Assembly: GCA_007922305.1 (NCBI GenBank)
Contig: ML677463.1
Span: 784,656 to 848,655 of the forward strand
Direction of reading: 5' to 3'
Length of the DNA stretch: 64,000 nt
Origin: Dermatemys mawii
Lineage: Eukaryota > Chordata > Testudines > Dermatemydidae
Both the position numbers and the translations under genes were made by a program. Below the pieces are notes generated by a model. The model made no database searches, was not told where the DNA came from, and was given only the letters and a program-made list of their open reading frames with translations. This document shows positions 14,101 to 29,100 of this stretch, one piece after another. Position 1 is the first letter of the stretch. Every line of letters begins with the position of its first letter.

Positions 14101-17100
14101 ATTGATATGTTTTCTTCTTATGAATTTCCTATCCCTCAGCTTGTCACTAGGACTTTCACCTGTCTCCTATGAGCTCATTGGCCAGGGCTTTGACAAACCC
14201 AAACATCCTGTGTTAGCAAGGAGAGCTCCTTCCCCACCCTCTCCTTCAGGAAACTCTGTTCCCAACCTACCGGGGACACTATACTCCTAACCTTCCTAAT
14301 GGAGTAATGCTGATCCACAGGCCCGCACTGCCCGGAAAACCCGGAAATGTTGGTTCTATTCTCAGGTCTGCCACTGTCCTGCTGGATGATCTTGGGCCAG
14401 TCACTTTAATTTTTCTGTGCCCCAGCTTCCAAACCTGTAAAATGAGGATAACGACACTGACCTCCTTTGTTAAGTGCTTTGAGATCTACAGATGAATAGG
14501 CTATATAAGTATTATAAGAATTGTAATAATACAGATCCTTGTAAAGAAGAATTTTCATACTATCAAACCTACATTGTCCTTTTCTAAAAACATTGTCTCC
14601 TTACTGTATCCCTCTAAACAATTAACCCCTCTCTTTAGTGTTCATACCCCTCAAATGCTGGTGCAGTTAGGTTTCTCTGCTTCTTCTTCCCCACTTACAC
14701 CTTAGATGTCACTTAGCAATAATATTTACCTTGTATTTTCAGTGTTACCAAAGTTTGAAGTGAAGATCAAGGCACCAAAGAGGATCTCTTTTTTGGATCA
14801 AGAACTGAAAGTGAATGTTTGCGCTGCGTGAGTATCAAGCAGGAAAGAGTGTAAATTCATACCAGCAGCAAGGCCTTGTATATGAAGCACAAGACTGGGA
14901 AATAGGAACTCTTGAATTCTAATCCTGACTACGCTAATGATTCACTTTGTGACCTACAGCAAGGCACTTAAACCCTGCATCTGACTTTCACTCTCTGTAG
15001 TATGATAATAATAGTCACCTGCCTCATGCAGCTGGAGCTGTGAGGCTAATGTTTGCACAGTAGTTTGAAGACACAAAGCAATAATGCATACTAGGTATTC
15101 GTTTTTGGTATCACTATAGAGACATAGGAAGGGAGGGAGAAAGGAAAGAAAGAAGGTAGGAGAGGGAAAGAGGGGAGGAAAGGTACATGGGTTAATAATT
15201 AGGGTGTCTAGCATTAAGGTCCCTGTGTACTTCACTGTCATGGATCCAAAGGATCTGTGCTACACCCCATTTTTAAACAGTCTCTTGAAGCAACCCTTTC
15301 AGTGTGCACTCTTCCTTCAATAGAGGCCCTGCAGCCTTACCACCTCTGAGATTGAACCTCTGGGTCCAGCACTCCTGCTTCCCACTGTGAGCTCGGTCCA
15401 ACGAGTCCACCTGAGACAGACTCCTAGTCAGAGATTTCTACACTCCAGAGACCAGTGCACCTCAGCGAGTATCTGGAGTGACACCAGATAGCCTATTCAA
15501 CCCAGAGTAGGTTTTATTAGGCAGCTGGGACAGAGTATTGAAATTCTTTCTGTTGGTAGAGAGAAATGAAGGCTAAGGCTATATTTATACAAAAGACCTT
15601 ACAGCAGCACAGCTGTACTGATGCAGCTGTGCTGCTGTAAGCTCTCCAGTGTAACTGCTCTATGCCTCCATGAGAGAGCTCTCCCACCGGTATAATTAAA
15701 CCATTCCCCCTGAGCGGTGATAGCTTTGTTGTTTGGAGTGTCTCCCGCTGACGTAGTGCTGTCCGCACCGGTGCTTATGTCAGTGAAACTTATGTCACGT
15801 ATGGGTGTATTTTTCACACCCCTGTGTGATATAGGTTTTACCAACAAAAGTGCTAGTACAGACATAGCCTAAGACATAGTCCATCTGGCCAAGCCAGTAC
15901 AACTAACTAGCCAAGCTGCTGTGGAATCCATTTCTGGCTTTTGCTTTCTGTGCCTTTGTAAATCCCAAGCGAGAACAGCCCAGCCTCTCCCAAAAATCAA
16001 CTCTTGATCTCTGCCTTTCACCTCTCAGTCCTTTGTTTTAGAGCTGGTGAGCTGCCCTCTCCTCAGCTTCCCTGCTGAGAAATGGTGGTGGTGGGTAGGG
16101 GAACCTCTTTCCTCTTGTTTTTTGATTGCAAGATGTCAATGTTTTGGAGGTTTCAGAGTGGTAGCTGTGTTAGTCTGTATCAGCAAAAACAGTGAGGAGT
16201 CCTTGTGGCTGTAGTCCACAGGAGTCCACTGTAGAGACTAACCAATATATTTGGGCATAAGCTTTCATGGGCTACATCTCTTCATCAGATACATGGAGTG
16301 AATAATACAGTAAGCAGTATAAATATTATAGCACATGGAAAAAATGGAGTTGCCTTAGCAAGTGGGGAATCATTGCTAACGAGGCCAATTCAATTAAGGT
16401 GGAAGTGGCCTATTCTCAACATTTGAGAAGAAAGGGTAAATATCAAGAGAGGGAAAATTATTTTAGTAGTGCTAACAAGGTCAATGCAATGGAAATGGGT
16501 GATGTCCATCTTCGACAGTTGACAAGAAGGTGTGAGTATCAGCAGAGGGAAAATCACCCCCAGACTTTATTCAGGCCTAAGATGATGGTGTCCAGTTGGC
16601 AAATTAATGCCAGTTCTGCAGTTTCTCATTGGAGTCTGTTTTTGAAGGGTTTTTTGTTGTTGAAGAATTGACACTTTTAAGTGTTATTGAGTGTCCAGGG
16701 AGATTGAAGTGTTCTGGAGGTTTCCATTGTCTTCTCCGATTTTCCACTGATATGGTCAGCCTCTGCCAGTCCTTTCATGAACCATACAGTTCATACCAGA
16801 TGGCTAGGTGATACACCTCATGTTTCCTGCACTGCTACAAGAATAGATTTAACCCTTTAGACCCCACTGGGTAGCAATGTCATGTGCAAGGGGAAACTAT
16901 GGTACACATGGGATTAATAAAAAGATATTACAGAAAATTCCCATTTCATCACATGCAAGAGAAAAGTGTCATGCAACAGGTAATAGTATCTAATAGGCAC
17001 CTTCGTGGGATATACCTTGTCCTGTGCAGGGTTGCCAGGCATAAGGTTTTCGACCAGAATGCTGGGTCAAAAAGGGACCCTAGCAGCTCTAGTCAGCACC

Positions 17101-20100
17101 ACTGACTGGTCTGTCAAAGTCTGGTTGGCAGTGCAGTGGGGCTCTGACAGGCTTCCTGCCTGTCCTGGCTCCACGCAGCTCCCAGAATGGCCAGCATCTC
17201 CCAGTGGCCCCTTTGTGCAGGGGCAATCAGGGAAGCAATCAGACTTTTAAAACACAGCTCCCATTGTCTGGGAATCCTGGCCAATGGCAGCTGCGGGGGT
17301 AGCGCCTGCAGGCAGCACACAGAGCCACCTGCCCTCCCCCTTCACCCTGAACCCCTCATTTCTAGCCCCACTCTGGCGCCCTCACACCCTCCCACACTCC
17401 AACCTTCTGCCCCAGCCCAATGGAAGCGAGTGAGGGTGGGGGAGAGTATGTGATGGGGGTGGGGGTGGGGGTGCAGTGAGTGGGGGCAGGGCCTCAGAGA
17501 AGGGGCAGGGCAGAGGTATTTTGTTTTGTGCAATTAGAAAACTGGCAACCCTAGTCCTGTGTATGGCAGTAATGACACTTCTATGAGAAGCAGGGAATGA
17601 GGAGGGAAAGCTGTCTGAAGCCTGAGTCCTGCAGTACTAGCCTTATCTGGATTTTAGTTTTAAGTCCATATTGTGTTACAGCCTATACTGGTTTCCTGAC
17701 AGCCCTGGCAACTGTGATTTTTGTGAGCTGATTTATTTTTGTTTTTTTCTCCTCCTCTAGCTACACCTATGGCCAACCTGTGCAGGGGAAAGTCCAGCTC
17801 AGTGTGTGCCGGAAGCACTTCAACGACAAGTGTAATGAGACCCCCAATGGAATGTGTGAAGCTGTTACTGCACAAGTATGAGAGGGGCCTGTACCACTTG
17901 CTCTTCTGTGCTTATAAATGTTATCAGCCAGGACATCACATGGTGCCTGGAGGCTTTAGTGGCTCCCTTTCCTAGTTCTTGGGATCAGACTAGAGGTACT
18001 GTCAGAGGAAGGGGAGGGATAGCTCAGTGGTTTGAGCACTGGCCTGCTAAACCCATCGTTGAGTTCAATCCTTGAGGGAGCTAGCTAGGGATATGGGGCA
18101 AAAATAGGAATTGGTCCTGCTTTGAGCAGGGGGTTGGACTAGAAGATCTCCTCAGGTCCCTTCCAACTCTGAGATTCTATGTCTATGAAGGTGTGTTTTT
18201 CCCAATATCTCACTGGCATGGTTGGAGGCCTTTGGATGGGAAGGTTTTTTTAATACACTGTGGATGAATTTGGAAGCCACAGAGAGGTGGGTTAGCCTGG
18301 GAGCGCAGTAAATGTGCGGACAAATGCAATGCCTATTCTACATCTGCAGCCTTAGACGCTATGGCCTATTTCACTGAGTGGGGCACTTTAGCCAGGATAC
18401 TGGGGTTTTTTCTTCAGCAAAGGGTATGAATCTACAATGCCCTATCCCAGGAATAGGGGTGCTAGCAGCTGAATTGTGTTTTACCAGATTTAACACCAAA
18501 AATGTGAGCCTGTTTATTCAAAGAGAAATAACCCCACTTCATGGAAGAGGGTAGGAGAAAAGCAGTCACCTCTTCTCTTTGATAAACAAATCCTGATTGC
18601 TCCTGTTTATGTACTGAAGGCAACCCGCAAAGGGTATAAACATTGGCCTTGTACCTTTTTGTGTTTTGTTTTATGAACTTTATGATGCGGAAGGAAGGCC
18701 AACAAGGTGTGATATTTTTGTTGTTCTTCCCTAAAACATTTTTTTCTGCATCTTCTCTCTTTCTCATTGTTTTTAAACTTTAGATATTCAGAATTTATCT
18801 GCCCAGGGAGATTCTATCAAGAAAAAAAAACTAATATCATTCTGTCATTACATAAGTTGAGGGAATGAAACTGAGAGTGGAAGGGATTTGCAGTCAGACT
18901 ATTCAAACTTTTTGGGCTGAATTCTTAACTGATGTGAATTGTTGTAGCTACATTAAAATCAATTCAGTTTACTCACATGCTTTAAAGTTAAGCATGTCCA
19001 TAAGTACTTTGCTGAATCAGGGCTAGAGTACCCAGCATCTTGCCAGACTGAACTTTTGCTGAGTGAACTAAGGGCTTGTCTACATGGGAAGATATTCCAG
19101 AATAGCTATTCTTGATTAACTCCATGTGGACATCTTTATTCTGGACCAAAGTCTGATCTACACTTAAAATTTAGGTTGACCCAGCTACACTGCTCAGAAT
19201 GGGAAAAATCCACAATTCTGTGATGCATTAAGTCGACCTAACCCCTAGTGTGGACAGAAGAATTCTTCCATTGACCTCTCAGAGAGGCAGATGCGCTAAG
19301 AGTGCTCTACTCCAAATTAGTTTAATTCATTTTAGATTAAACTAATTTAAAATGAGGCCATATTCCAGGATAAGAATATCTATGCATGGAGTTAATCGTG
19401 TGTAGATAAGTCTTAAAATATCACACAAGAAGTACGTTTTGAGCGGGGACCAGAAGGCACAGAGGAGCAGGTCAGGAAGCGAGAGGGTTTCAGGCAGAAG
19501 AACGCAGAATAGTGGTGAAGGATTGGTTAGATATGGAGCAAGAGAGGTACAACGAGACAAGAGCAAAGAGGTAGGTGAGAGGGGAGAGCAGAGGTGCTCA
19601 AATCTGAAGAGCTTTACAGACGAGGTCAAAGAGCAGTTGTTTGACCATTTGGAGAATTGGGCTCTTTCCTTATATGCTCACTGGGTGGTCCCTTCACTTT
19701 TCAGCTGGGGAAGGATGGCTGCATCACAATGGCAGTCAACACCAAAACATTCAAGCTTTATCATCCCAGGATGTTCAGGTTCCTTGAAGTGGAGGTAACC
19801 GTCACAGAGACCGGAACAGGTAACACTAGTGGGAAAGGAGACTAGAATATGGTTGGGGTATGGGTGGTGGTTGCAGGCTGCGTTTGAGAGGCTGGTGCTC
19901 TTGGATGGGAATCTCTGGTGGTCCGGCATGAGACTCAGTTCATCAGGTACCATTTTGTAAGCATAATTATCCCCGCCAGGGTGCTGGAGCCTGCATTTGA
20001 TCATTCAGTGCAGCTTTCTTTAAAACCATACCTTCCCCCCAGCTCTGATTCTTGTCTCTCTTTCTTCACCCTTCTTCAGGCGTACAGATTATAGGTACTG

Positions 20101-23100
20101 ACTACATTTCCGTCTACCAGGCAAGGGAGAGGTTGTGGTTTAAGAACATGGACATGCACTACAAAAGGGGAATTCCTTACTACGGAGAGGTAGGACAGCA
20201 GAGAGAGAATGTCCTGGGCAAACTCCGAAGTCACAAAAGTGATCTCTGTGATGCTGTATATGGCCACCTCCCTACTTCTGGTGGCAGGTTCCCTCGGTGA
20301 CTCCATATGGCAATAGCCCCTAATGCACAGTTCTCCTATTGCATTGTGGTCTTTCAGAGAAGATGAGGAAACCTGGCTGGGTCATGGAACCTTGCGTTAT
20401 TGGGGGGGTGGGGGGAGAGAATCTGTACAGCCAAAAGACATGAGATCTGTGGGGACAAGGAAGGCAGAATTTATACTGAAGGGGGAGGGTCTTTAAGGCA
20501 CAAGATCAGTTCTGAGCCCCCTAAGCACTGCAGGTTTCACAAGCTAACATCCTGCTAAGAACAGCACCTTTGCAGCTGTTCCATCCCACCAGGCCCAGCA
20601 AGCAAGAGTCTGAGGTCAGGATTTGACCCCTAATTTATACCTAATCCTGTATATAAACCCTTCCTTCTCTCCACAGCAGGAATATTCCTCCTGTCTTCCT
20701 TTGTCTCTCCTGTGAAGCTCCACAGGGAATTTCCTTTCCCTGCTCTTCACAGAACCCACACAAAATACACTGACCAGTGCATGTGTTTTAAATACACTTG
20801 ACTATTTGATGACAGCACCTGCTGCTATTGACTGTAGCCTTGTCCGGATTGCCTCCCCACTCTGAACTCTAGGGTACAGATGTGGGGACCCACATGGGAA
20901 AAAAAAAAGAAATAACCCCCCCAGCTTATTTTACCAGCTTAGGTTAAGATGTTCCCCCCAGAACACAACTTCTCCTGTGTCTGGAACTGATGATGCTACC
21001 ACCACCAAGCTACTGTGATAGGGAGCTTGGAACCCTTCATTTTCTTTTCACAACCCCCCCAAAACTTATCCTTCCTCCCTGGGAGAGCCTGAGAGAGAAG
21101 AAAGGAAATAAAAACCTTTCCTGATCCTGCGAGACGTGCCCGATCCAAAACCAGGATCTTACACAATGGAAAACAAGCAGTCAAATTCTTAAAAGAAAGA
21201 TTTTAATAAAAGATAAAAAGAAAGGAATAAATCCCTTATAAAAATCAGTAGAACAGCACTTACAATAATCAACAAAAGAATTAAGAAACCAAACCTCTCC
21301 CTGAAGCAACTTTCTCCCACTGTTGATATATCTGCTGAGCCTTATAATATCAGGAAACACAAAGCTAATCCCCACAACTGGAGAATTTTCCAAGTGATAG
21401 AATAAGATAACCTACTGTCTAGCTAACTTCACTTGTTGTTGCTGGTTAGAATATTAGATAGGTAGAGTAAAAGAAATAGGTGTGGTTCATCCCATAGCTG
21501 GGCAAACAGAGAGCCTGACAGAAACTGAAACTAAAACTCCTAGTTGTCTTCTGAGGAATTTCCCATTGGTCAGGTCCTCACTTCTCAGGTTACCTTTAGC
21601 TTAACCCCTTATAGGTAAACAGTAATTCTGAGCTGCTTTATACTTATGACAAGCCTCCACATAAGTTGTCTTCAATACCGAAGGCTTTGAAGCCAACTAA
21701 CATATTAAGGGGAGTAACTGGGGCTTTGCCTGTCCTGTATGTTTGCTGAACACCTCAGACACCTTTATTTATTCAGATTCAGATGAACAACGAGGATGGC
21801 ATCCCTGTTGCAAATGAAACCATCAAGCTAGAGCTCAATGAGAAGCATGTGGCTGACTATATCACCAACAAGAATGGCACCATCCGGTTTTCCATCGACA
21901 CTTCCGAATTCTTTGAGCCCCATTTTAAGTTGAGAGTAAGTAACTGACAGAATTAAGAGGAAAGGCTCTATTCCCCGCAGAGGGTCATTCAACTGGGGGA
22001 GGAAGGAGAAGCAAGCTGGTATTCTGAGGGGAAATATTGTTCTGGGTGAGTTGTATTGTGTGGGGAAGTAGCTGGTCCCTCCAGTGACACCTGCATCCAT
22101 GGGGAGGGCAGTAAGGAAGAAGGAAGGGGAAAAAATTGTTTTTAGAGGAACCCAATGGATTTGTTTTCATTTGGTTTCCGAGTCCTGATCCAGCAGCAAC
22201 CTCAGATGTGGTTATCTAAAAGGAAGACATGAGGACAATATTCATCAGAGAAGAGGACAATCAACTAGCTTTAATATGATGGTTTCAGCTGTTCAGCTCT
22301 ATTCCCCCATTTTGTATCTATCTTCTAATTGTTTCCTCTCCCTGGGCACAGAGCTCTGCCTTCACTGGGATGAAATCTCCCCTCAGTGCCTGCAGGCCAC
22401 ATTCCAAGCTCCAGTATTTCCAACTTGCTCTGAAGTTTGGTACTGGCTCTTCCTGTGTGGTTGCTGCCTCCTCTGATTTTGGTGGTGTCCCCAATTTGAT
22501 TCTGGGTTAGGCTGCACCAAAGAAACTATAAAATGCAAAATGGCCATACAGGGGGCAGAGGTTCTTGCTGGATTTTGTCACGTGGTGAAAAAGGCCTGTA
22601 GGAACCCCAAGAGTGGTCTGGCTAGTAGAACAACTAGTGGACAGCATCAGTGCTTGGAGAGTGACAGACTACACCACTGTGAAGTGGCAGGGCTCACGCA
22701 ACCCCTAGTTCCTTCCTACCTTCTCCTCAGTGTAGAACCCTGTCCCTGCCTCTTTGTCTTTCCAAAGCCAGCCTGGATGCACTGACCTCCAAAACCAATT
22801 ATTTGTTTTGCTGCTGCCTCTTTTCCTCCCTACTGGGCTGCCCCAGACACACACACATCCCTTGGCACATGCTCACTTTGCCCTGGCATGGGGAGAAGAG
22901 AGTTAGCAGCAAATCCAGTCTGTCTGGGACTGACGCATTGCTAGCTCTGCAGAGTCCCCTAACAGCTTATGCAGCCATAGCCAGCCCCATAAGCATGTCC
23001 AGTGACCTGTCTAGGCACATCAGAGAGGCACGGACGTCTTAAGAACTCCAGAGTGTTAGCACAGCATGCAGCCTAGCTGGATTGAGTTGCTGTGCAGGGA

Positions 23101-26100
23101 TGTTCACACAAGCTCATACACAAAATATTGGTAGAGCTGTGAGACTAAATAGCCACTAAAGAGCATTTCCCACAACCCTACACAGATTATCTTAGAAACA
23201 GCTGTGAACAAACATTTCTGCCCCAGCTGCCCTCTGACATTTGAATTTTCTCTTCATGAAATCCTCTGTTTTGCTTTTTTCTCGGTCTCTTGTCAGGCCA
23301 CATATGCATTAGATGACTGTAGAGAACTTGTCTGGATGGACACTTATGAACCTGAGACGACCTACTATGTCCAACGCTTCTACTCCCTCACTAATAGCTT
23401 TGTGAAGCTCGAGCGGGTCCCGGAGGTGCTGAGCTGTGGCCAGCAGAGGAGGATCATGGCGCACTACATTTTGAACAAAGAGGGATACAGGGATGCCACC
23501 AGTGTGGACTTCTACTATGTGGTAAATGTTGGGTGGCTGCTCTGCTGCCCGGAAAGCCTCTTTGCTTTTACCCTCGGCTGAGTATTGATCAAATCAGAAA
23601 CATGTAACCTAGACAAGTCAGTGGTAAAAAAGCAGAACCGAGCCATTGTCTTGTCAATGGGTTCCACCAGGGCTCTGTCTATTTAAACTTGGAACAAATT
23701 AAACATTGATGTCTAAAGTCGCCCAGGGCACTGTGAGCACCAGGCAGTGGAGAGCATAAAATTACCACTAGTGGGCCTACTCCTCAGTCCCTTGTGCTGC
23801 ACAACTGCCATGCAGGAGAGGCAAGGATACTGCAGGGCAGGACTGAGGGGCATTGGCAGAACTGTCTGAGGAGCCCAGGACTGGAATAGAAGGAGGAGAG
23901 GAGCTGCAGGGTAGGACAGAGGGGCAGGGTAGGACAGTGGGGAAGGTTTAGGTTGGATATTAGAAAAAACTTTTTCACTAGGAGGGTGGTGAAGCACTGG
24001 AATGGGTTACCTAGGGAGGTGGTGGAATCTCCTTCCTTAGAGATTTTTAAGGTCAGGCTTGACAAAGCCCTGGCTAGGATGATTTAATTGGGGATTGGTC
24101 CTGCTTTAAGCAGGGGGTTGGACTAGATGACCTCCTGAGGTCCCTTCCAACCCTGATATTCCATGATACAGCTGCGTGTGAGGAATGGGGGAAAGTAGCA
24201 CAGGATCTGCCTGCAGCTACCGTCCCTGAGGCCCAACTATCTGTGCAACTATCATGAGGCTATCCATCCACATTTTTGTGAGCACTAAACATTACAATCC
24301 TGATCATCACTAAATAATAGATATTTACTAGCCCACTGAAACCAAACTTAACTTTCTCTGATCCTGTCTCATGGTGTCTTTTTGTGCACAGGTGTTGACA
24401 AAAGGCAGAATTGTTCTGAATGGCCAACAGCAAGTCAACATTAGAGATGGTAAGTGCTGAGATGTTAGAGTTGGAAAACAAAGATGTGAACTCCAACACA
24501 AGTATCTTGAGTGAAATGGGCTAAAAATTGAGTACAGCAGCTGGCTGGAATCTGTTTCCCTGTGGTGTTAGTTACTAGACCTATCCCCAACGTGAAGATA
24601 GTGGAGTGGAGTGCTCCAAGGATCGGTCCTGAGGCTGGTTTTGTTCAATATCTTCTTTAGTGATTTGGAGGATGGCGTGGACAGCACACTCAGCAAGTTT
24701 GCAGATGACACTAAACTGGGAGGAGTGGTAGATACGCTGGAGGGTAGGGATAGGATACAGAGGGACCTAGACAAATTAGAGGATTGGGCCAAAAGAAATC
24801 TGATGAGGTTCAACAAGGACAAGTGCAAAGTCCTGCACTTAGGACAGAAGAATCCCATGCACTGCTACAAACTAGGGATCGAATGGCTAGGCAGCAGTTC
24901 TGCAGAAAAGGACCTAGGAGTTACAGTGGATGAGAAGCTGGGTATGAGTCAACAGTGTGCCCTTGTTGCCAAGAAGTCTAATGACATTTTGGGCTGTATA
25001 AGTAGGGGTCTTGACAGCAGATCAAGGGACGTGATTATTCCCCTCTATTTGGCATTGGTAAGGTTTCATCTGGAGTACCGTGTCCAATTGTGGGCCCCAC
25101 ACTACAGGAAGGATGTGGAAAAATTGGAAAGAGTCCAGTGGAGGCAACAAAAATGATTAGGGGGCTGGAACACATGACTTATGAGGAGAGTCTGAGGGAA
25201 CTGGGATTGCTTACTCTGCAGAAGAGAAGAATGGGGTGGGGAGATTTGATAGCTGCTTTCAGCTACCTGAAAGTGGGTTCCAAAGAGGATGGATTTAGAC
25301 TGTTCTCAGTGGTACCAGATGACAGGACAAGGAGTAATGAACTCAAGTTGCAGTGGGGAGGTTTGGGTTGGATATTAGGGAAATCTTTTTCACTGGGAGG
25401 GTGGTGAAGCGCTGGAATGGGTTACTTAGGGAGGTGGTGGAATCTCCTTCCTTAAAGGTTTTTAAGGTCAGGCTTGACAAAGCCCTGGCTGGGATGATTT
25501 AGTTGGGGATTGGCCCTGCTTTGAGCAGGGGGTTGGACTAGATGACCTCCTGAGGTCCCTTCTAACCCTGAGATTCAATGATTCTATAAGTCACAATCAC
25601 CGCATTATTAGCACTGGAAGGGGGACTTTGTGCATCATGTGTCCATCCCCTGACATCACAGTCAGAGTAATCCTATTGTTCCTAAATTGAATGATTAGCT
25701 AGGAGTGATACTTGGTGTGAATTTGTCCCTTTCTTTCTCTTCAATTTTTCCTCATGGGGTGCTTGCAAACTGTTCACTAAGACTTTTCATTATTCATAAT
25801 TTGAAGAATGTGAATGATCACCTAAATCACATGGTATTGTTTCTGATCCCTGATTGGATGACTTACCTGTCTTTAGTAGTTGGTTATCAACATTAAGTTT
25901 TTGCATGTTTTACCCCTAGTGTAACAGAAATACCAATGTTGTGTGTTTATCACCCCATCATTCTCCAGGTGCTGGTGTAATACACTAATCTAGCGCAAAT
26001 AAGGCTGTCTTCCTCTAATGACACTAACAGCCTGCTACTATACTATCTCAGCCAGCTAAAGGCCCTCTCCTTTCACTGAGGAGGTAGAGTCCCGGGCGGT

Positions 26101-29100
26101 TTGGTGCTGAAGGTCCTAAATTCAGTCTGTGTGGACAGTATTCTCAGTGTGTGCCATGTTTGTAGCACTAACACGGACATTTTCCTACCCAAACGTGAAG
26201 TGAATAGAATTCTTCTCCGCCTGCAGCTCACCTCACACTCTGCAAGGGGCCTGGTGTTCAGCATCTTAATGTTGGCATCTGGCATCTCACTGAGGGGAAC
26301 AGTTTGAAGGCTGGTGAGAGCTGGGTCTCCCAAGAGCCAACTATTTCATTTTAAGGAACCTTTTAGCTGACAGACAAGAGCGTTAGTTCATCCACTAAAA
26401 CCATGGTTCCTCCTGTCTCTTGTCTTGGCTTTTCTGACTATTGGCTTCACGTTCCTCCTGCAGCTCCTTCTGGCACATTCTCCATCCCGCTGACTGGCAG
26501 TGAGAAGCTGGCTCCCTCTGCCCAGATACTGCTCTACACTGTGCACCCTGGTGGCGAGCTGGTGGCCGATAGCACCAGACTCCAGATTGAGAAGTGCTTC
26601 AAGAACAAGGTGAGAGCTTGACTTTCTCTTCGAGGCCCATCCCAGGTTGCCACAGGCTCGGAGAACCGAGAGGATGTGATTCCAGCCCTGCACTATGGCT
26701 TCCCTTCAAGGGCAGAGAGCAAAGAAAGTGCAAACACATCTGGAAGACTGAACAAGTGAATGCCAGTGTTGAAGAATAGCAGGGAGACAGGAGATGCTCA
26801 TGTGAGGGACATGGATGAATGTGGGTGAGAACTGCCAGTGAAGTTGGGGAGAGAGGAGCAGGGAGTCTTTGAAGGGCCTTTGAGGTCATGTCTGGCCCTA
26901 AACCAGGGACTCTGGGAGCTTCTGTTTGATAGCGAGGCCTTTGTCCTGCAGAGAATAGAAGGAGGTCATGGGGAAGAGTGAGAATCTATTCATTATCCCT
27001 CCATGAGCTTGACATTTGCACGTGAAAATGATTCTCCTAAGAGGCTCTGGTTTCTCTGCTCAATTCCAGGTCCAGCTGCAGTTCTCCAAGAGTCAGGGGC
27101 TCCCAGCCTCTAACGTCGGCCTCAACGTTGAGGCTGCCGCCAACTCCCACTGTGCCCTGCGGGCTGTGGATCAGAGCGTCCTGCTCCTGAGACCTGAGGA
27201 AGAGCTGTCTGCTAACACTGTAAGCCCTGCTGCAAATCCTCTTCTCTCTCTCTCTACTCAGAGATGTGCAGAATACTGTGCTTCCCAAGGTGGTTTATAG
27301 CTCAACATGGCAGGGAAATGCCAAGAAATAATTCTGAGTTCTGCTTCATTACTGTGCTTCCAAAGGGCCTCTCTCCAGTAGCCACACACCAAGCTATGAT
27401 AGGCTGTATATGGAATATGTACCTCCAGGCACAGAGAGCAATTGTGCTGTTGCTTATTGCAACTGCAGTTGCAATTACTTTTTTGCAACACATGGCTATC
27501 TAGTCTCAGTTCATAGGTGGCCTACTGGACACAGACCTGGACAGGGACTCAGACACCTGAGTTCTATTCCTGGCCCTGCCACAGGTCTGCTGGGTGATCT
27601 TTGGCAAGTCTCAGGGCCTCTGTCTTCCCATCTGTACAATGGGCATAATGATACTGACCTCCCTTTGCAAAGCAATTTGAGATCTACTTATGAAAAGTGC
27701 AGTATAAGAGCAAGGTATTACTGTTATATGGGAATATCAGAAACCTGCATCACCAGGGCCACTTAATGTACTTTAAAATTGGTATATATTCTAGGGAAGT
27801 AAGTGATTATGTAAAATGGCGGCATCTTATTCAAGTAGGCTTGCTGGTTGGGCCTGATTCAGCACCTGTAGAAGTCATCTGAATCTTTCAGTTAACTTCA
27901 GGGGACTTTGAATCAGGCTCATATCTACTCACTTTAATGAGAAAAATGTTTGCTGATTTTTGCTCCCGTGCCCCCTGCAGTGCCAGCACACCTCAGAGAG
28001 AAGGTGATGGAGTCTATTCCTTCTTGTGCATCATCAACAGAATTGATTACTAAGTTCCAGCCAGTTACAGTTGTGCAAACCTCCTGCAAGCAGTGGGATT
28101 GTGCAGATATCTCCAATGGCCTGCACTGCTTGTATTACCGATGAGGATGCTCAAGAGAGAGACGACTCAGCTTGATGCTGAGATCTCAGAGCACATTTGT
28201 GGAGCTAGCAATTTGAAACAGAATTTGGGAAACCATAAACATGCAGCCCCTGCTACCATTCTTACAAAGTCACTTTCAGAAAACCGTACTATAATAAAGG
28301 CGGTTTTCTCATAAAGTTGGAGCATACGTGTACTGTGTACATTGGAGGAGATTTCTGAGGTGGTCTCTTAAAGCAGGAGGTTGCATAATAAGGGTGGTCT
28401 CTTCTTCACTGTGTTTTCTCTCTTGTGGTACTCCAAAGCCACGGTTAGTCCACTCTGTCTTAAGAGGCTGAGCATGTGAGTCTAATACAGCCTGAAGTAT
28501 CCCAGGACAGTTTTCTTACTGAACTGGAGCACTTCTTGTACTTCTGTTGAAGGGCAAAGGGTCCAGTTTGGAGTTTGCTCATGCCTGGTAATTGCCAATG
28601 GTAACACAGGATTTTACACCTCTGACATGTTTCCTTGTGCTCACCTGATTTCATCCCCTCCCACCAGGTATACAGTCAGCTCCGTGTGCACGATTATTAT
28701 GGCTATTATTACAACGGGCTCAACCTGGAAGATGACAAGAAAGAGCCATGCATCCCAGTCACAGACACTTTTTTCAATGGCTTATACTATGTGCCTGTGA
28801 ACGTTTCTTATGATGGGGACGTCTATGAGGTTTTCAGGGTACGTATTCTGAAAGTTTCCCCAATGCTGCTGTCATTGTATTGGCTCCCACAAAGGGACAA
28901 CAGAGGGAAAAGCTCTAGAAGGATTCTCAGATTTTAAAGCCCTGCTTAAGCAATGGCTCTCCACCACTAGGAAGAGGGTGGATTCACTGGAAATGTTTAC
29001 CATATCGCAGGGAGTCCTCCGTTCTTCTCCTGCATTGACTTGTTTAGGCTGTCCACTGAATTATGCTGTTATATTTATTGTGGTTGCGTTCACAGTGTGG

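Noticed and set aside
16399..16811. Possible exons in intron 7
   Set aside because: Two overlapping frames with no A2M similarity; exons 7 and 8 join in phase without them.
18010..18080. Functional tRNA gene
   Set aside because: The A/B box sequence is the head of a SINE; it lacks a full cloverleaf and is followed by SINE body and CR1-like tail.
24611..25156. Possible gene with FADDTKLGG and RT motifs
   Set aside because: It is the CR1 LINE reverse-transcriptase end, truncated and frameshifted, not a host gene.
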